Shown: positions 8,623-17,870, counted from the stretch's first letter. The stretch is 64,000 nucleotides of DNA from VFMC01 sp031400715 (GCA_031400715.1 JANNQK010000249.1:1-64000), one strand, 5' to 3'. Notes: generated by a model not told the origin, from the letters alone. A program made the numbers and translations.

Positions 8623-8904
8623 GTGGAACTGGCCGAGCTGCAGCAAGTGATCGAGCGCACCTACGGCGCACGCGATCGCGCGCGTGGCGTTCCATCGACC
8701 GTTGCGTGGCTCGCCGAGGAAGTCGGCGAGCTGGCGCAGGCGGTTCGCAAGGGATCAGCCGACCAGCAACACCACGAGTTCGCTGACGTGCTCGCGTGGG
8801 TGGCGTCGCTCGCCAACCAGATGGGCATCGATCTCGACGATGCCATCGCTCGCTACGCCCATGGATGTCCACGCTGCGGCGCGATCCCCTGCGGATGTCC
8901 ATGA
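8623..8904 (+). CDS. MazG-like nucleotide pyrophosphohydrolase with C-terminal Cys cluster
   Basis: A 93-residue all-alpha NTP pyrophosphohydrolase-type protein. It carries the MazG metal-binding pattern EExxE (AEEVGELAQAV) and ExxD (HEFADVLAW), which binds Mg and hydrolyses (d)NTPs to NMP and pyrophosphate. The last 15 residues, HGCPRCGAIPCGCP, hold four cysteines that could bind zinc; many short actinobacterial MazG proteins have such a tail. The GTG at 8623 gives a start right at the MazG domain. The stop TGA overlaps the ATG proposed for the ECF sigma factor (ATGA at 8901), suggesting a shared operon. Confidence 0.78.
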   Translation: MELAELQQVIERTYGARDRARGVPSTVAWLAEEVGELAQAVRKGSADQQHHEFADVLAWVASLANQMGIDLDDAIARYAHGCPRCGAIPCGCP

Positions 8905-9644
8905 CCGGGCGGACACGCCAGACAGCGGAGTCCGCCGGGGTCGAGAGCTCGGATCCACGGACTCGCGATGAAACGACGTCGGGCAGCGTCGATCCAGCAC
9001 ACATGCGCCATGCCAGTCCCACCGCGTCGGGCGGCCACGACCACGACGAAATGCCGCCGAACGCATCGGCGCGCCCCGGCATCGAAGACATCATCCGCGA
9101 TCACAGCGCAGCGATGTATCGGGTCGCTGCGTCGGTCGTGCGCGATCACTCCCTGGCCGAGGACGTGGTGCAAGAGTCGGTGGTGAAGGCCTGGCAGGCC
9201 CTCGACACGTTCCGCGGCGACGCCAGCATTCGCACCTGGCTGTTGCGGATCACGCACAACACCGCCATCTCGGCGCTGCGCAAGCGACGCGACGACGTGA
9301 TGGCGCCGAGCGAGCTGCCGGAACGTCCGGGCCAGCTCACCGTCGAGGACGCGGCGCTCCTGCAGGCCGACCGCGACGAGATCTGGGTCGCACTCAGCAA
9401 GCTCGACCCCGTGGGGCGGGCGATCATCGTGCTTCGGGAGGTGGAGCGGATGTCGTACGAGGAGATCGCCGATGTGCTCGAACTCCCGCCGGCCACGGTG
9501 CGCACCCGCCTGTTCAGGGCACGCCAGCAACTGGTGCGCACGTCGAGCGCACGGGAGGCTCTTGCTGCCCGTGGCGAAGGAACCATCGCCACGATCGGTG
9601 CTGTCAATGCCATCGGCGCTGCGCGAGAAGGGGGTGCGGCATGA
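8901..9644 (+). CDS. ECF-family RNA polymerase sigma factor
   Basis: A 247-residue sigma-70 family protein. Region 2 (about residues 60-125) includes the core-binding/-10 recognition segment AEDVVQESVVKAWQAL and TFRGDASIRTWLLRI. Region 4 (about 165-220) has the helix-turn-helix YEEIADVLELPPATVRTRLFR. The first 55 residues are polar and unconserved. The ATG at 8901 overlaps the mazG stop; later ATGs (for example 9004) are possible starts. The next gene overlaps by ATGA and is a likely anti-sigma factor, which is standard ECF organisation. No strong target promoter could be assigned. Confidence 0.88.
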   Translation: MTGRTRQTAESAGVESSDPRTRDETTSGSVDPAHMRHASPTASGGHDHDEMPPNASARPGIEDIIRDHSAAMYRVAASVVRDHSLAEDVVQESVVKAWQALDTFRGDASIRTWLLRITHNTAISALRKRRDDVMAPSELPERPGQLTVEDAALLQADRDEIWVALSKLDPVGRAIIVLREVERMSYEEIADVLELPPATVRTRLFRARQQLVRTSSAREALAARGEGTIATIGAVNAIGAAREGGAA

Positions 9645-10051
9645 CGCAGTACAGCGACGCCACCCTGCTCTCGTGGTTGGCGGCCAAACCCGAAAAGCTC
9701 GAGCGGCACCTCGACAGACACCCAGAGGACATCGATCGTCTCGACCGGCTCACCGCGCTCGAGGATCGACATGTCGCGGCGATCGGCCAGACCGTCGTGC
9801 CACCGGACGAGTTCGCCGAGCAGGTGATCTCGCGCATCACCGTCGACCCACGTTTGCGCGAGGCGGGCTCGGTGTTCGCCGACATGTTCACGCTCGGTTT
9901 CCGAACCTTGAAGGTGGTCTTCGGCGGGCCGGACGACGAGATCGACGAGGCCGTCGGCGACGGGCGGGTCATCACTCCGGATCCAAGCGTTCCGGATCCG
10001 AATGCTCCGGATGCACGTGCTCCGGGTTCAGTGGAAGGACACGACGAATGA
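9641..10051 (+). CDS. Anti-sigma-factor-like protein
   Basis: A 136-residue soluble protein coupled to the ECF sigma gene by an ATGA overlap, the usual position of the cognate anti-sigma factor. It lacks the zinc-binding HxxxCxxC motif and has no transmembrane helix. The N-terminal half is a charged helical bundle (LLSWLAAKPEKLERHLDRHP). The C-terminus contains a degenerate Pro-Asp repeat (PDPSVPDPNAPDARAP) encoded by a degenerate 15-bp repeat. The role is inferred from position only. Confidence 0.6.
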   Translation: MTQYSDATLLSWLAAKPEKLERHLDRHPEDIDRLDRLTALEDRHVAAIGQTVVPPDEFAEQVISRITVDPRLREAGSVFADMFTLGFRTLKVVFGGPDDEIDEAVGDGRVITPDPSVPDPNAPDARAPGSVEGHDE

Positions 10052-10770
10052 AGGACGTGCTGATCGCACTGGGGCTGGCGATCGGTGGGCTGGTGCTCGG
10101 TTCGATCATCGCCCCGATCACCCGGAAGTGGATGACCAGTCGCCCCCAACAGGCGATCCGCGAGTCGGCCAAGAGCGCGGGCAGCTTCGTGTTCGGGCTG
10201 AGCTGTGCACTCGGGCTGATCGGCGCGCTCGGCGTCGCCAGTCCCGACAGCCTGAAGCCGCTACCGGGCGACCTGGCCAAGTTCTTGCCGCGAGCCGTCG
10301 TGGCTGGTCTGTTGATCATCGGCGGGCGCATCGTGGCCGGCATCGTCATCACGGCGGTCGGTCGCGCCATGCTGCGCGCCACCGGGCGTCAACCCAAAGG
10401 CCTGCTGCGCACGGTCGAGTTGGGGATCATCGGGTTGGTCAGCCTGATCGCCGCAGGCCAACTCGGCATCGACACCACGATCCTCAACATCCTGGTTGCG
10501 GCGATCGCGTTCGGATCAGCACTGGCGCTCGCTCTGTTGATCGGAACCGGCGGTCGCGACATCTCGGGCGAGATCGCTGCAGGGCGCGCCATCTCCAGGT
10601 ATCTCGCGGTCGGCGATCGGGTCACGATCGGCGACGTCGCCGGTGCGATCTCGGCGATGCAGCCAACCGTCGTGGTCGTCACCACCGAGACCGGCTCGGT
10701 GGCGGTACGCAACACCGTGCTCCACGATGGCCCCCTCGCGTTCGAGCGCGCTGCCGACCGATCGAACTGA
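10048..10770 (+). CDS. Small MscS-like membrane protein
   Basis: A 240-residue membrane protein starting MKDVLIALGLAIGGLVLG with an ATGA overlap on the upstream stop. It has about five hydrophobic helices. The stretch AAIAFGSALALALLIGTG resembles the pore helix of mechanosensitive MscS channels, and a short beta domain follows (YLAVGDRVTIGDVAGAI). The large C-terminal vestibule of full MscS is missing. It could be a tension- or osmosis-gated channel, or a membrane component acting with the sigma/anti-sigma pair. Confidence 0.65.
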   Translation: MKDVLIALGLAIGGLVLGSIIAPITRKWMTSRPQQAIRESAKSAGSFVFGLSCALGLIGALGVASPDSLKPLPGDLAKFLPRAVVAGLLIIGGRIVAGIVITAVGRAMLRATGRQPKGLLRTVELGIIGLVSLIAAGQLGIDTTILNILVAAIAFGSALALALLIGTGGRDISGEIAAGRAISRYLAVGDRVTIGDVAGAISAMQPTVVVVTTETGSVAVRNTVLHDGPLAFERAADRSN

Positions 10771-11051
10771 GCGTCCGGTGAAGTCGGGTCGACGTCCGGC
10801 GCTCTGACCACATCTGATACGCACGGAACGAGCGGAGATCACTCGGAGTGATCGATCGGGTGATTCTCTGGAAATCGTCAGCATCGACGCGACGAACCGA
10901 CGAATCGAGGCGTCAAGATCGCTGTTGTCGGTGCGTTCCGCCCGAACGGACCGACAGCCAGGCGTGGGGTCCGAGCCCTCTCCCAATCGCTTGGGCCCTG
11001 CGCTCTGGCCGACCCATCGCTGCCCGGAACCTCGGTTCGACCGTCGGCCGG

Positions 11052-12092
11052 TCAATCAGGCCCGTCACCCTGGCGGATGAAGAGCTCCGCGATCTGCACC
11101 GCGTTGAGCGCGGCCCCCTTGCGCAAGTTGTCGTTGCTGACGAACAGCACCAACCCGTTGTCGCCATCGATCGACGAGTCCCGACGAACGCGGCCCACGT
11201 AGCTGGCATCGCGACCTGCGGCTTCCAGCGGTGTCGGCACATCGTTCACCACGACACCCGGTGCGGCGGCCAACAGTTCGAGTGCACGAGCGACGGTGAG
11301 CGGGCGTTCGAACTCGGCGTTGATGCTGAGCGAATGCCCGGTGAACACAGGAACGCGCACACACGTGCCACTCACCCGCAGATCGGGGATCGCCAGGATC
11401 TTGCGGGTCTCGTTGCGAAGCTTCTGCTCCTCGTCGGTCTCGAACGAACCGTCGTCGACATAGGACCCGGCGTATGGCAACACGTTGAACGCGATCGGTT
11501 TCGCGAACTTCGTCGGCGCCGGGAAGACGACCGCGTCACCGTGATGAGTGAGCTCACGCGCCGAGCCGACGACCTCGCGAGCCTGCTTGTCGAGCTCGTC
11601 GACGCCGGCCAGACCGCCTCCGCTGACCGCCTGGTAGGTGCTGGCGATCACACGAACGAGTCCCGCCTCGTCATGGAGCGGCTTGAGCACCGGCATCGCC
11701 GCCATGGTCGTGCAGTTCGGGTTGGCGATGATGCCCTTGCGAGCATTCACGATCTCGCCGCCGTTCACCTCGCTCACCACGAGCGGGACATCGGGGTCCA
11801 TTCGCCACGCAGACGAGTTGTCGATGACGATCACGCCTGCGGCGACGAACTTCGGTGCGAGCAACTTCGAGGACGTCGCGCCCGAACTGAACAGTGCGAT
11901 GTCGAGCCCGGTCGGATCGGCCGTCGCGGCGTCTTCGACCACGATGTCGGTGCCCTTCCAGGGCAGCGTGGATCCTGCCGATCGCGCCGACGCGAAGAAG
12001 CGGATCTCCTCGATCGGGAAGTTCCGCTCGGCGAGGATCTCCCGCATCACCGAGCCGACCTGACCAGTTGCACCAACGACACCGATTTTCAT
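11052..12092 (-). CDS. asd: Aspartate-semialdehyde dehydrogenase
   Basis: Reduces aspartyl phosphate to aspartate semialdehyde with NADPH, the second step toward Lys, Thr, Met and diaminopimelate. It has 346 residues, the usual size. The dinucleotide-binding start MKIGVVGATGQVGSVM, the catalytic cysteine in NPNCTTMAAM (residue 127) and the later GTCVRVPVFTGHS block are present. It lies downstream of lysC, separated by a methyltransferase gene on the same strand, so the pathway genes may be co-transcribed. Confidence 0.96.
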   Translation of the reverse strand: MKIGVVGATGQVGSVMREILAERNFPIEEIRFFASARSAGSTLPWKGTDIVVEDAATADPTGLDIALFSSGATSSKLLAPKFVAAGVIVIDNSSAWRMDPDVPLVVSEVNGGEIVNARKGIIANPNCTTMAAMPVLKPLHDEAGLVRVIASTYQAVSGGGLAGVDELDKQAREVVGSARELTHHGDAVVFPAPTKFAKPIAFNVLPYAGSYVDDGSFETDEEQKLRNETRKILAIPDLRVSGTCVRVPVFTGHSLSINAEFERPLTVARALELLAAAPGVVVNDVPTPLEAAGRDASYVGRVRRDSSIDGDNGLVLFVSNDNLRKGAALNAVQIAELFIRQGDGPD

Positions 12093-12162
12093 GCCGGTCA
12101 GGCTACCGAAGCCGCCACGGCGCGGCCCGGAAATTGCGTTCCGGGCCTGTTCACCGCTGGAA

Positions 12163-12987
12163 TCAGCGAACGGTGCCGATCAGCCACCAGTGGCTGCGAT
12201 GGACGCCGACGTACGTCTGCTCGCTCGCATCCGCCAGACCGAACGCCGAGCGCTTCGTGGACCGTACGAGGCGGATGTCGTCGAGCAGGGGCGCCACCTC
12301 GCGCAGCACCGCCGATGGCGCCAGGCGGTTCGCCTGCCAGCCGAACCGCGCACTGGAACGGCGCCGGGCAAGCGCGCCGCCCAGGCCCGGCACGCGGAAC
12401 ATGGCGCGCACCAGCTTGCCGACCGGCCACAGGATCGCGTCACGTTTGGTCCAGGTGCGGTAGTTGAGGGCCACGTGGCCTCCGGGTCGCGTGACACGGA
12501 TCGCCTCGCGGGTGAGCGCCATCGCGTCGGCCGGGTGGCAGTGCTGCAGCGTGATGTAGCTGAAGGCCAGGTCGGCAGTGTCGTCGGCGATGAGCAGCGT
12601 GCGCCCGTCGTCGACATGGCACGTCTGCAGCCGATCGGGCCGGCCGAACTGCGCCACGGTCTCGCGGCAACGCTCGAGGAACGCGCCGTCGAGATCGCAG
12701 GCGATGACCCGTGCGAACGAGCGACTGAAACTCGCCGTCATGCGACCGATACCGGCCCCGATCTCGACGAGTGTCTGGTGTTCGATGCCTTCGTCGAGCC
12801 CGAATGCCTGCAGGTAGGCCAACGTCTCGTGATCGCCGGTCTCGACGAACTCGGCGAGGTCGAGGCTGTCCCCGGTGCGGTTGTTGAACACCCACCCGGT
12901 CTCGCGCACGACCTCGTCGGCGGAGTGCTGCTGTTCGGACGCAGTCCCCGCGGCGGTCCAGGGAACATGCTGCTTCCGACGGCTCAT
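12163..12987 (-). CDS. Class I SAM-dependent methyltransferase
   Basis: A 274-residue methyltransferase of unknown substrate. Motif I LVEIGAGIGRMTASF, acidic loop ACDLDGAF, the motif IV region LAFSYITLQH and post-motif GGHVALNYRTW form a normal Rossmann-type SAM domain; a C-terminal extension of about 80 residues follows. The gene sits between lysC and asd on the same strand. A GTG at 13014, overlapping the lysC stop as GTGA, is an alternative start that adds nine residues. The link to lysine metabolism may be only positional. Confidence 0.8.
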   Translation of the reverse strand: MSRRKQHVPWTAAGTASEQQHSADEVVRETGWVFNNRTGDSLDLAEFVETGDHETLAYLQAFGLDEGIEHQTLVEIGAGIGRMTASFSRSFARVIACDLDGAFLERCRETVAQFGRPDRLQTCHVDDGRTLLIADDTADLAFSYITLQHCHPADAMALTREAIRVTRPGGHVALNYRTWTKRDAILWPVGKLVRAMFRVPGLGGALARRRSSARFGWQANRLAPSAVLREVAPLLDDIRLVRSTKRSAFGLADASEQTYVGVHRSHWWLIGTVR

Positions 12988-13010
12988 GGTGGCGCTCAGT
13001 GTGCCACGCC

Positions 13011-14264
13011 TCACTTGCGCTCGGGAAGCGGGGCGCTGTACACCTCTCCCGAATCGAGCCCGAACGCGGTGTGCAGTGAGCGAGCGGCCCGCTCGAGATC
13101 TGCCGACGACGTCACCACGCTGATGCGGATCGTGGAGGTGGAGATCATGGCGATGTTCACCCCGTTGTCGGCGAGCGTGCGGAACATCTTCGCCGCGATG
13201 CCGGGGCTCGACTTCATGCCGGCACCCACCAGGCTGATCTTCGCGATCTCGGTGTCGTGCTCGACGCCGCGGGCACCGATCTCGGCTGCGACCCGGCTGA
13301 CGATCGACTCGGCAGTGGCCATGTCGGACTTCGGCATCGTGAAGCTGATGTCGGTCGTACCGTCATGGCTGGTGTTCTGCACGATCATGTCGACGTTCAC
13401 GTTGGCCGCTGCCAGCGGTTCGAACAGCGCCGCCGAGATGCCCGGGCGGTCTGGCACGGCCACGATGGTGACCTTGCTCTCCGACAGATCGGTGACGACA
13501 CCGGAGATGATCGGCTCTTCCATGTTCGACTCCTGCTGATCGGTGACCCACGTCCCTTGCTCCCAGGTGAAGCTGGAGCGGACATGGAGGGGGATGTTGT
13601 GGTTGCGAGCGAACTCGACGCTGCGCAGCGCGAGCACCTTGCTACCGGCGCCGGCCATCTCGAGCATCTCGTCGAAGCTGATTCGATGCAGCTTGCGGGC
13701 CTGGGGCACGATGCGCGGGTCGGCCGTGAACACGCCGGTGACGTCGGTGTAGATCTCGCACGCGTCGGCGTCGAGCGCCTTGGCGAGCGCCGAGGCCGTG
13801 AGGTCGGAGGCGCCGCGACCGAGCGTGGTGATCTCGCGATCGATGCTGACCCCTTGGAAGCCGGCGACGACCGCGACCTTGCCCTGGGCAAGCGCCTCGC
13901 GGACGCGGTCGCCCTTCACCTCGATGATCTTCGCCTTGCGATGGACGTTGTCGGTGATGATGCCCACCTGGCTGCCGGTGAAGCTCACGGCATCGATGCC
14001 CAACGCCTGGAGCGCCATCGTGGTGAGCGCCGCCGATACGCGCTCGCCGGTGGTGAGCAGCATGTCCATCTCGCGCCCGGATTGGGTGCTCGACACCGAG
14101 TCGGCGAGCGCGAGCAGATTGTCAGTCGCCTTGCCCATCGCCGACACGACCACGACGACGTCGTTGCCGCGGCGCTTGGTGAACGCCACGTGTTCGGCGA
14201 CGGCGCGGATGCGGTCGGGATCGGCGACGGATGTTCCGCCGAACTTCTGGACGATGAGTGCCAC
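13011..14264 (-). CDS. lysC: Aspartate kinase
   Basis: Phosphorylates aspartate, the committed step to Lys, Thr, Met and diaminopimelate. It has 417 residues: kinase domain (about 1-245) with the signature VQKFGGTSVAD and RGASDLTASALA, then two ACT domains (about 265-417) for feedback binding of lysine and/or threonine. The GTG start at 14264 is 47 bases from a divergent MFS gene. As in corynebacterial and Bacillus enzymes of this type, an internal start with its own SD could yield a separate ACT-only beta subunit (see the site at 13521-13534). Confidence 0.96.
   Translation of the reverse strand: MALIVQKFGGTSVADPDRIRAVAEHVAFTKRRGNDVVVVVSAMGKATDNLLALADSVSSTQSGREMDMLLTTGERVSAALTTMALQALGIDAVSFTGSQVGIITDNVHRKAKIIEVKGDRVREALAQGKVAVVAGFQGVSIDREITTLGRGASDLTASALAKALDADACEIYTDVTGVFTADPRIVPQARKLHRISFDEMLEMAGAGSKVLALRSVEFARNHNIPLHVRSSFTWEQGTWVTDQQESNMEEPIISGVVTDLSESKVTIVAVPDRPGISAALFEPLAAANVNVDMIVQNTSHDGTTDISFTMPKSDMATAESIVSRVAAEIGARGVEHDTEIAKISLVGAGMKSSPGIAAKMFRTLADNGVNIAMISTSTIRISVVTSSADLERAARSLHTAFGLDSGEVYSAPLPERK
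13521..13534 (-). promoter_or_regulatory. Internal ribosome binding site and start for a lysC beta subunit
   Basis: On the coding strand AGGAG (13534-13530) is followed after 6 nt by ATG (13523-13521), codon 248 of lysC, giving MEEPIISGVVTDLSESK. Translation from here would make a 170-residue two-ACT-domain regulatory subunit. The position matches the internal beta start known in Corynebacterium (near codon 250). Confidence 0.7.
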
Positions 14265-14311
14265 GAGGACGGAAGGATATCGACACTGGTCCAGGGGTAG
14301 CGTCGAACGTC

Positions 14312-15535
14312 GTGTTGCACCGACTCCTGGACGACGACGATCTGCCGGAGGTGCACCGCAACCTCGTTGCGCTCACACTGGCACGACTCACCGGCAATGC
14401 GTGCTATCGCTTCACGTACCCCTTCGCTGCACTGATCGCCAGCGGCCTCGACGTGTCACTGCCGCGCCTCGGAGTCGCGCTCGCGTTCGCAGAGTCGGCA
14501 GGTCTGCTCTCGCCGCTCACCGGCCGGCTCGCCGATCGGCTCGGTCAGCGGCGGGCCATGTCGGGAGGCCTGGCGATGGTCGCCTCGGGAGCGGCCGTGG
14601 CCGCATCCTCGCAGCACGTGGTGTGGCTCGGCGTGGCATTGGTGGTGCTGTCACAGAGCAAGGTCCTGTTCGACCTCGGGCTCACCTCGTGGATCGCTGA
14701 ACAGGTGCCCTACGAGCGGAGGAGCCGCATCGTCGGGCTCACCGAGACGTCATGGGCCCTCGGTCTGCTGATCGGTGTGAGCGCCATGGGCCTCGTCACG
14801 GCGGCCACGAACTGGCGTATCGGCTACCTCACAGGGGCTCTGGCAGCCGCGGGCATGGCAGCGGTGGTCTGGCGTCGGGTCACCCCCGTGCTGCCGCGCC
14901 ACGAACGGCGAGCCGCGCCTCAGACCGGCCGCATGCCGAGCTGGGGATGGTGGGCCATCGCCGGGTTCTTCTGCCTGATGGGCGCGAGCCAGGCGCTGTT
15001 CGTCACCTTCGGAAGCTGGTTGGACGATACGTTCGGACTCGGTGCGGTCGGCCTGGCGACGATCACGGTCGTGCTCGGGTTCGGCGAGCTCGCCGCCTCG
15101 CTCACGTCGGCACAGCGCACCGACGTGTGGGGGAAGGAGCTCTCCGCCATCGCCGGAGCGGCCCTGATGGTGCCGACCGGGCTCACGCTGGCGATGTGGC
15201 ACGACCAGATGGCGGTCGGACTCACCCTGCTGGTGGTGTCGATCCTCGGCTTCGAGTTCGCCATCGTGAGCTCGCTCGCGATCGGCTCGCGGCTGGTGCC
15301 CGGTTCACCGGCTCGGGGCGTCGGCACGATGGTTGCCGCGGGCACGTCCGGTCGAGCGCTCGTGTCGATCCCGGCCACAGCGTTGTACGACCGCTCCGGC
15401 TTCGGTTGGCCCGCGGCGATGAGCGCCGTCCTGGCGTGCGGCATGATCGTCGCCATGCTCGCCGTGCGCCGTCACCTCGGCCGCGACCTCCCTCCACCAG
15501 CCACCCGACGTGTCTCTGCGCTCCCCGCGAACTGA
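14312..15535 (+). CDS. Major facilitator superfamily (MFS) transporter
   Basis: A 407-residue protein with about 12 predicted transmembrane helices. The MFS loop 2-3 signature appears as GRLADRLGQRRAMSGG, and a central hydrophilic loop lies around residue 200. The GTG at 14312 avoids overlap with the divergent lysC gene. The substrate cannot be told; it resembles drug/metabolite exporters in general form. It ends 5 bp before the convergent metallopeptidase gene. Confidence 0.85.
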   Translation: MLHRLLDDDDLPEVHRNLVALTLARLTGNACYRFTYPFAALIASGLDVSLPRLGVALAFAESAGLLSPLTGRLADRLGQRRAMSGGLAMVASGAAVAASSQHVVWLGVALVVLSQSKVLFDLGLTSWIAEQVPYERRSRIVGLTETSWALGLLIGVSAMGLVTAATNWRIGYLTGALAAAGMAAVVWRRVTPVLPRHERRAAPQTGRMPSWGWWAIAGFFCLMGASQALFVTFGSWLDDTFGLGAVGLATITVVLGFGELAASLTSAQRTDVWGKELSAIAGAALMVPTGLTLAMWHDQMAVGLTLLVVSILGFEFAIVSSLAIGSRLVPGSPARGVGTMVAAGTSGRALVSIPATALYDRSGFGWPAAMSAVLACGMIVAMLAVRRHLGRDLPPPATRRVSALPAN

Positions 15536-15540
15536 CCCGG

Positions 15541-17736
15541 TCAACCCCGGTCGACCACCGACGGGGGCTCGAACGGGGGCTCGAACGGGGCCGGTCTCGA
15601 TGGGGTCACCTCGGCCAGCAGGGCCGGGGCGGCCGGTTGGGCGACGACGAGGCTGCGTCGACGGGCCGATCGCCGGCGGCGAACGACCACGACGATCAAC
15701 GCGATGAGCAGCAACGTCACCGCTGCGGTAGCCAGCGATGTCCGCAGGATCCGGCTGCGACCGAGCGCCGGGGCGCCGTCCAACGTGCGGACGAGCCTGG
15801 CCGCTGACGCCCGGGCCGCGGCTGGCTCACCGGACTCGAGCGATGCACGAGCGTCGGCCAGGATCGGATCGAGGTCTGTGCCCATCAACCCCACTCGCAG
15901 CGTGACATCGCGAGATTGTTCGAGTCGGGCCTGGGCGCCGCCGACCACCGCGACCGCGTCGATTCGGTCGTCGATCTCGGCGGTGATCGCCTCCAGATCG
16001 GCCACATCGACGGCGCGCTCGTAGTCGGTCTCGAACGGGGTCGGGATCTCCACTCCCAACTCGCGGCTCGCTGCCGCCAGGGCATCGAGTGCATCGAGCA
16101 CCTGACCGGCTGCGGTCACGATCGGATCGACCTCGTCGAACGCCCAGTCGGTCATCGCGGTGCGCAGCCCCGTCGGAGCCGCCCAGCCGGCGCCGCGACT
16201 CACCAGATCGTCGTAGACAGAGATCGCTTCGGCGCGAGCGGTGAGGTCGTCGAGTGCGGCGGTGTCGGAGGTGGCCAACACGTGATCGCGAAAGAGATCG
16301 GCAGCGGCGGTGCTCCCTCCGACGCGCTCGAACAGATCGAGCAGGCGCCTTCGATCGACGGGTCGCTCCGGCGTCGATGGATCGTCGTCTTCGACCTCGT
16401 CAGCGGTCGCCAGGTCCCCTGGGTAGGGCGGTAGGTCGCTGTATGCGGCCACGAGCACGTCGCTCATCGCCTCCTCGCCGATCTCGTCGAAGACGCGATC
16501 GATCACCCACCACGCGGCGTTGTACCCGTACTCCTCCGTGGCATCGTCGGCATCATCGGCATCATCGAAATCCGGCGTGTCCCACTCCTCGAGCCGTAGC
16601 GCGGCTGGTGCCGCAGGGTCGATCGACTCGGGTTCCGCAGCGGTGCCGCCGAGCCGCCCGACGGTCTGGTTCGAGTACAGCTGGGCAAACCCCTCGTTCA
16701 CCCAACGATCGGAGAACGTCGTCGAGTTGAACCACGCATGTGACAGTTCGTGCAGCACCACTTCAGCGTCGAGGTCCTCCCCCACCTCGATCTCGTCGTC
16801 GGTGACGCTGAACCAGCCTGCGTACCCGTAGAGGTACGGCGTGACCGTCTGACGCACGACGAGCCTGTCGGAGAGCGGCCACGGCACGCCGATCAGATCG
16901 GCGAGCTCGGGCACGCCGTCGGTGAGCTGCGTCCTCACGAAGTCGACCCACTCTTGATCGTCGGGCCAGTGCGTGATCGAGAACTGGTCGTCGCCGACCG
17001 CCACGTCGGTCGATGCCAGCGCGTCATCGAGCCGAGCCGACACGAACAGCGCAAAACGATCCGGTTCGGCGATGCCCTCGGACACCAGCACGGTGGCTCC
17101 GTCGACCGCCTGACGGCGCGGCTCTTCGCCGAAGGTCTCGAAGTCCCAGCCCGCCGGGATCTCGACGCGCACCGTCACCTGGCCGGGATCGCCGAGACCG
17201 AATGCCTCGAAGAACGCGTAGGCCTCGTTCACCCGCGACGGGTTGTCGCTGCGCGGTGGGAAACCGCTGAGGTCGTAGGTGAGCACCACGGTCGTCGACT
17301 GCTTCGCAAACAGGTTGCGGGCGAGCGAGATGTCGAAGATGTAGATGTCGGTCTCGTCGGGGATGAGTCGTGACTCGATCGCCAACGTCACTCCGTCGGT
17401 GGTGGCGGCGGGGTTCTCGGCCCCCACCGCAACGGGCACCGTGTATCCCGAGAAGAACGGCCGGCGGACGATGTTGCCGTCGCGGACGTCGGACAACGTG
17501 TTCGTGATGCGGTACTCGGCCACGACGCGAACCACACCTGCCGCGCTGTCGAGCCGATACGTCGTGGTGCTCGTGACGTCCAGCCCTTCCTCGGCCACGG
17601 CCACACCGGAGCCACCGGGCCCGTACGGCACCGACATCCCTGCGATCGCTCCGACCGTCGCCACCAACACCATCACGATCGCGGTGCCGATGCCCCGAAC
17701 TGAGCTGTGACGGGGCGCGAGGGCAGTGCGGCTCAT
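15541..17736 (-). CDS. Membrane-anchored gluzincin metallopeptidase (M1-like)
   Basis: A 731-residue secreted protein held by a C-terminal helix. The N-terminus has a signal/TM segment (GTAIVMVLVATVGAIAG), then a beta-rich region, then the zinc motif HELSH (329-333) with downstream glutamate in WVNEGFAQLY (E348). The HExxH-to-E gap is 14 residues, shorter than the 18 of classical M1 aminopeptidases. A helical region follows, then a TM helix near residue 680 (TLLLIALIVVVV) and an Arg-rich cytoplasmic tail. The 3' end carries a 12-bp direct repeat (15562-15585) encoding EPPFEPP. A peptidase acting outside the membrane is likely; the substrate is unknown. Confidence 0.75.
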   Translation of the reverse strand: MSRTALAPRHSSVRGIGTAIVMVLVATVGAIAGMSVPYGPGGSGVAVAEEGLDVTSTTTYRLDSAAGVVRVVAEYRITNTLSDVRDGNIVRRPFFSGYTVPVAVGAENPAATTDGVTLAIESRLIPDETDIYIFDISLARNLFAKQSTTVVLTYDLSGFPPRSDNPSRVNEAYAFFEAFGLGDPGQVTVRVEIPAGWDFETFGEEPRRQAVDGATVLVSEGIAEPDRFALFVSARLDDALASTDVAVGDDQFSITHWPDDQEWVDFVRTQLTDGVPELADLIGVPWPLSDRLVVRQTVTPYLYGYAGWFSVTDDEIEVGEDLDAEVVLHELSHAWFNSTTFSDRWVNEGFAQLYSNQTVGRLGGTAAEPESIDPAAPAALRLEEWDTPDFDDADDADDATEEYGYNAAWWVIDRVFDEIGEEAMSDVLVAAYSDLPPYPGDLATADEVEDDDPSTPERPVDRRRLLDLFERVGGSTAAADLFRDHVLATSDTAALDDLTARAEAISVYDDLVSRGAGWAAPTGLRTAMTDWAFDEVDPIVTAAGQVLDALDALAAASRELGVEIPTPFETDYERAVDVADLEAITAEIDDRIDAVAVVGGAQARLEQSRDVTLRVGLMGTDLDPILADARASLESGEPAAARASAARLVRTLDGAPALGRSRILRTSLATAAVTLLLIALIVVVVRRRRSARRRSLVVAQPAAPALLAEVTPSRPAPFEPPFEPPSVVDRG

Positions 17737-17870
17737 GCGAGGTGTCTAGCTCACCGCGGATGGCGGATCGAGAATCGGCCTCGTGGTCGAGCTGTGCGGC
17801 CAACGCCTCGGGCACGACCCGAGTTCGGGTCTGGCGCGCGGTGCGGGCTGACGGCGGGCAGGATGTGCAC

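Noticed and set aside
10837..10853. Terminator after the MscS-like gene
   Set aside because: gatcact-cgg-agtgatc is a 7-bp stem without a T-tract 66 bp past the stop; too weak to call. The 281-bp gap 10771-11051 shows nothing else.
10848..12467. Long plus-strand ORF over asd
   Set aside because: It is an alternative-frame shadow of asd and the methyltransferase; its translation is Arg/His-rich with no domain.
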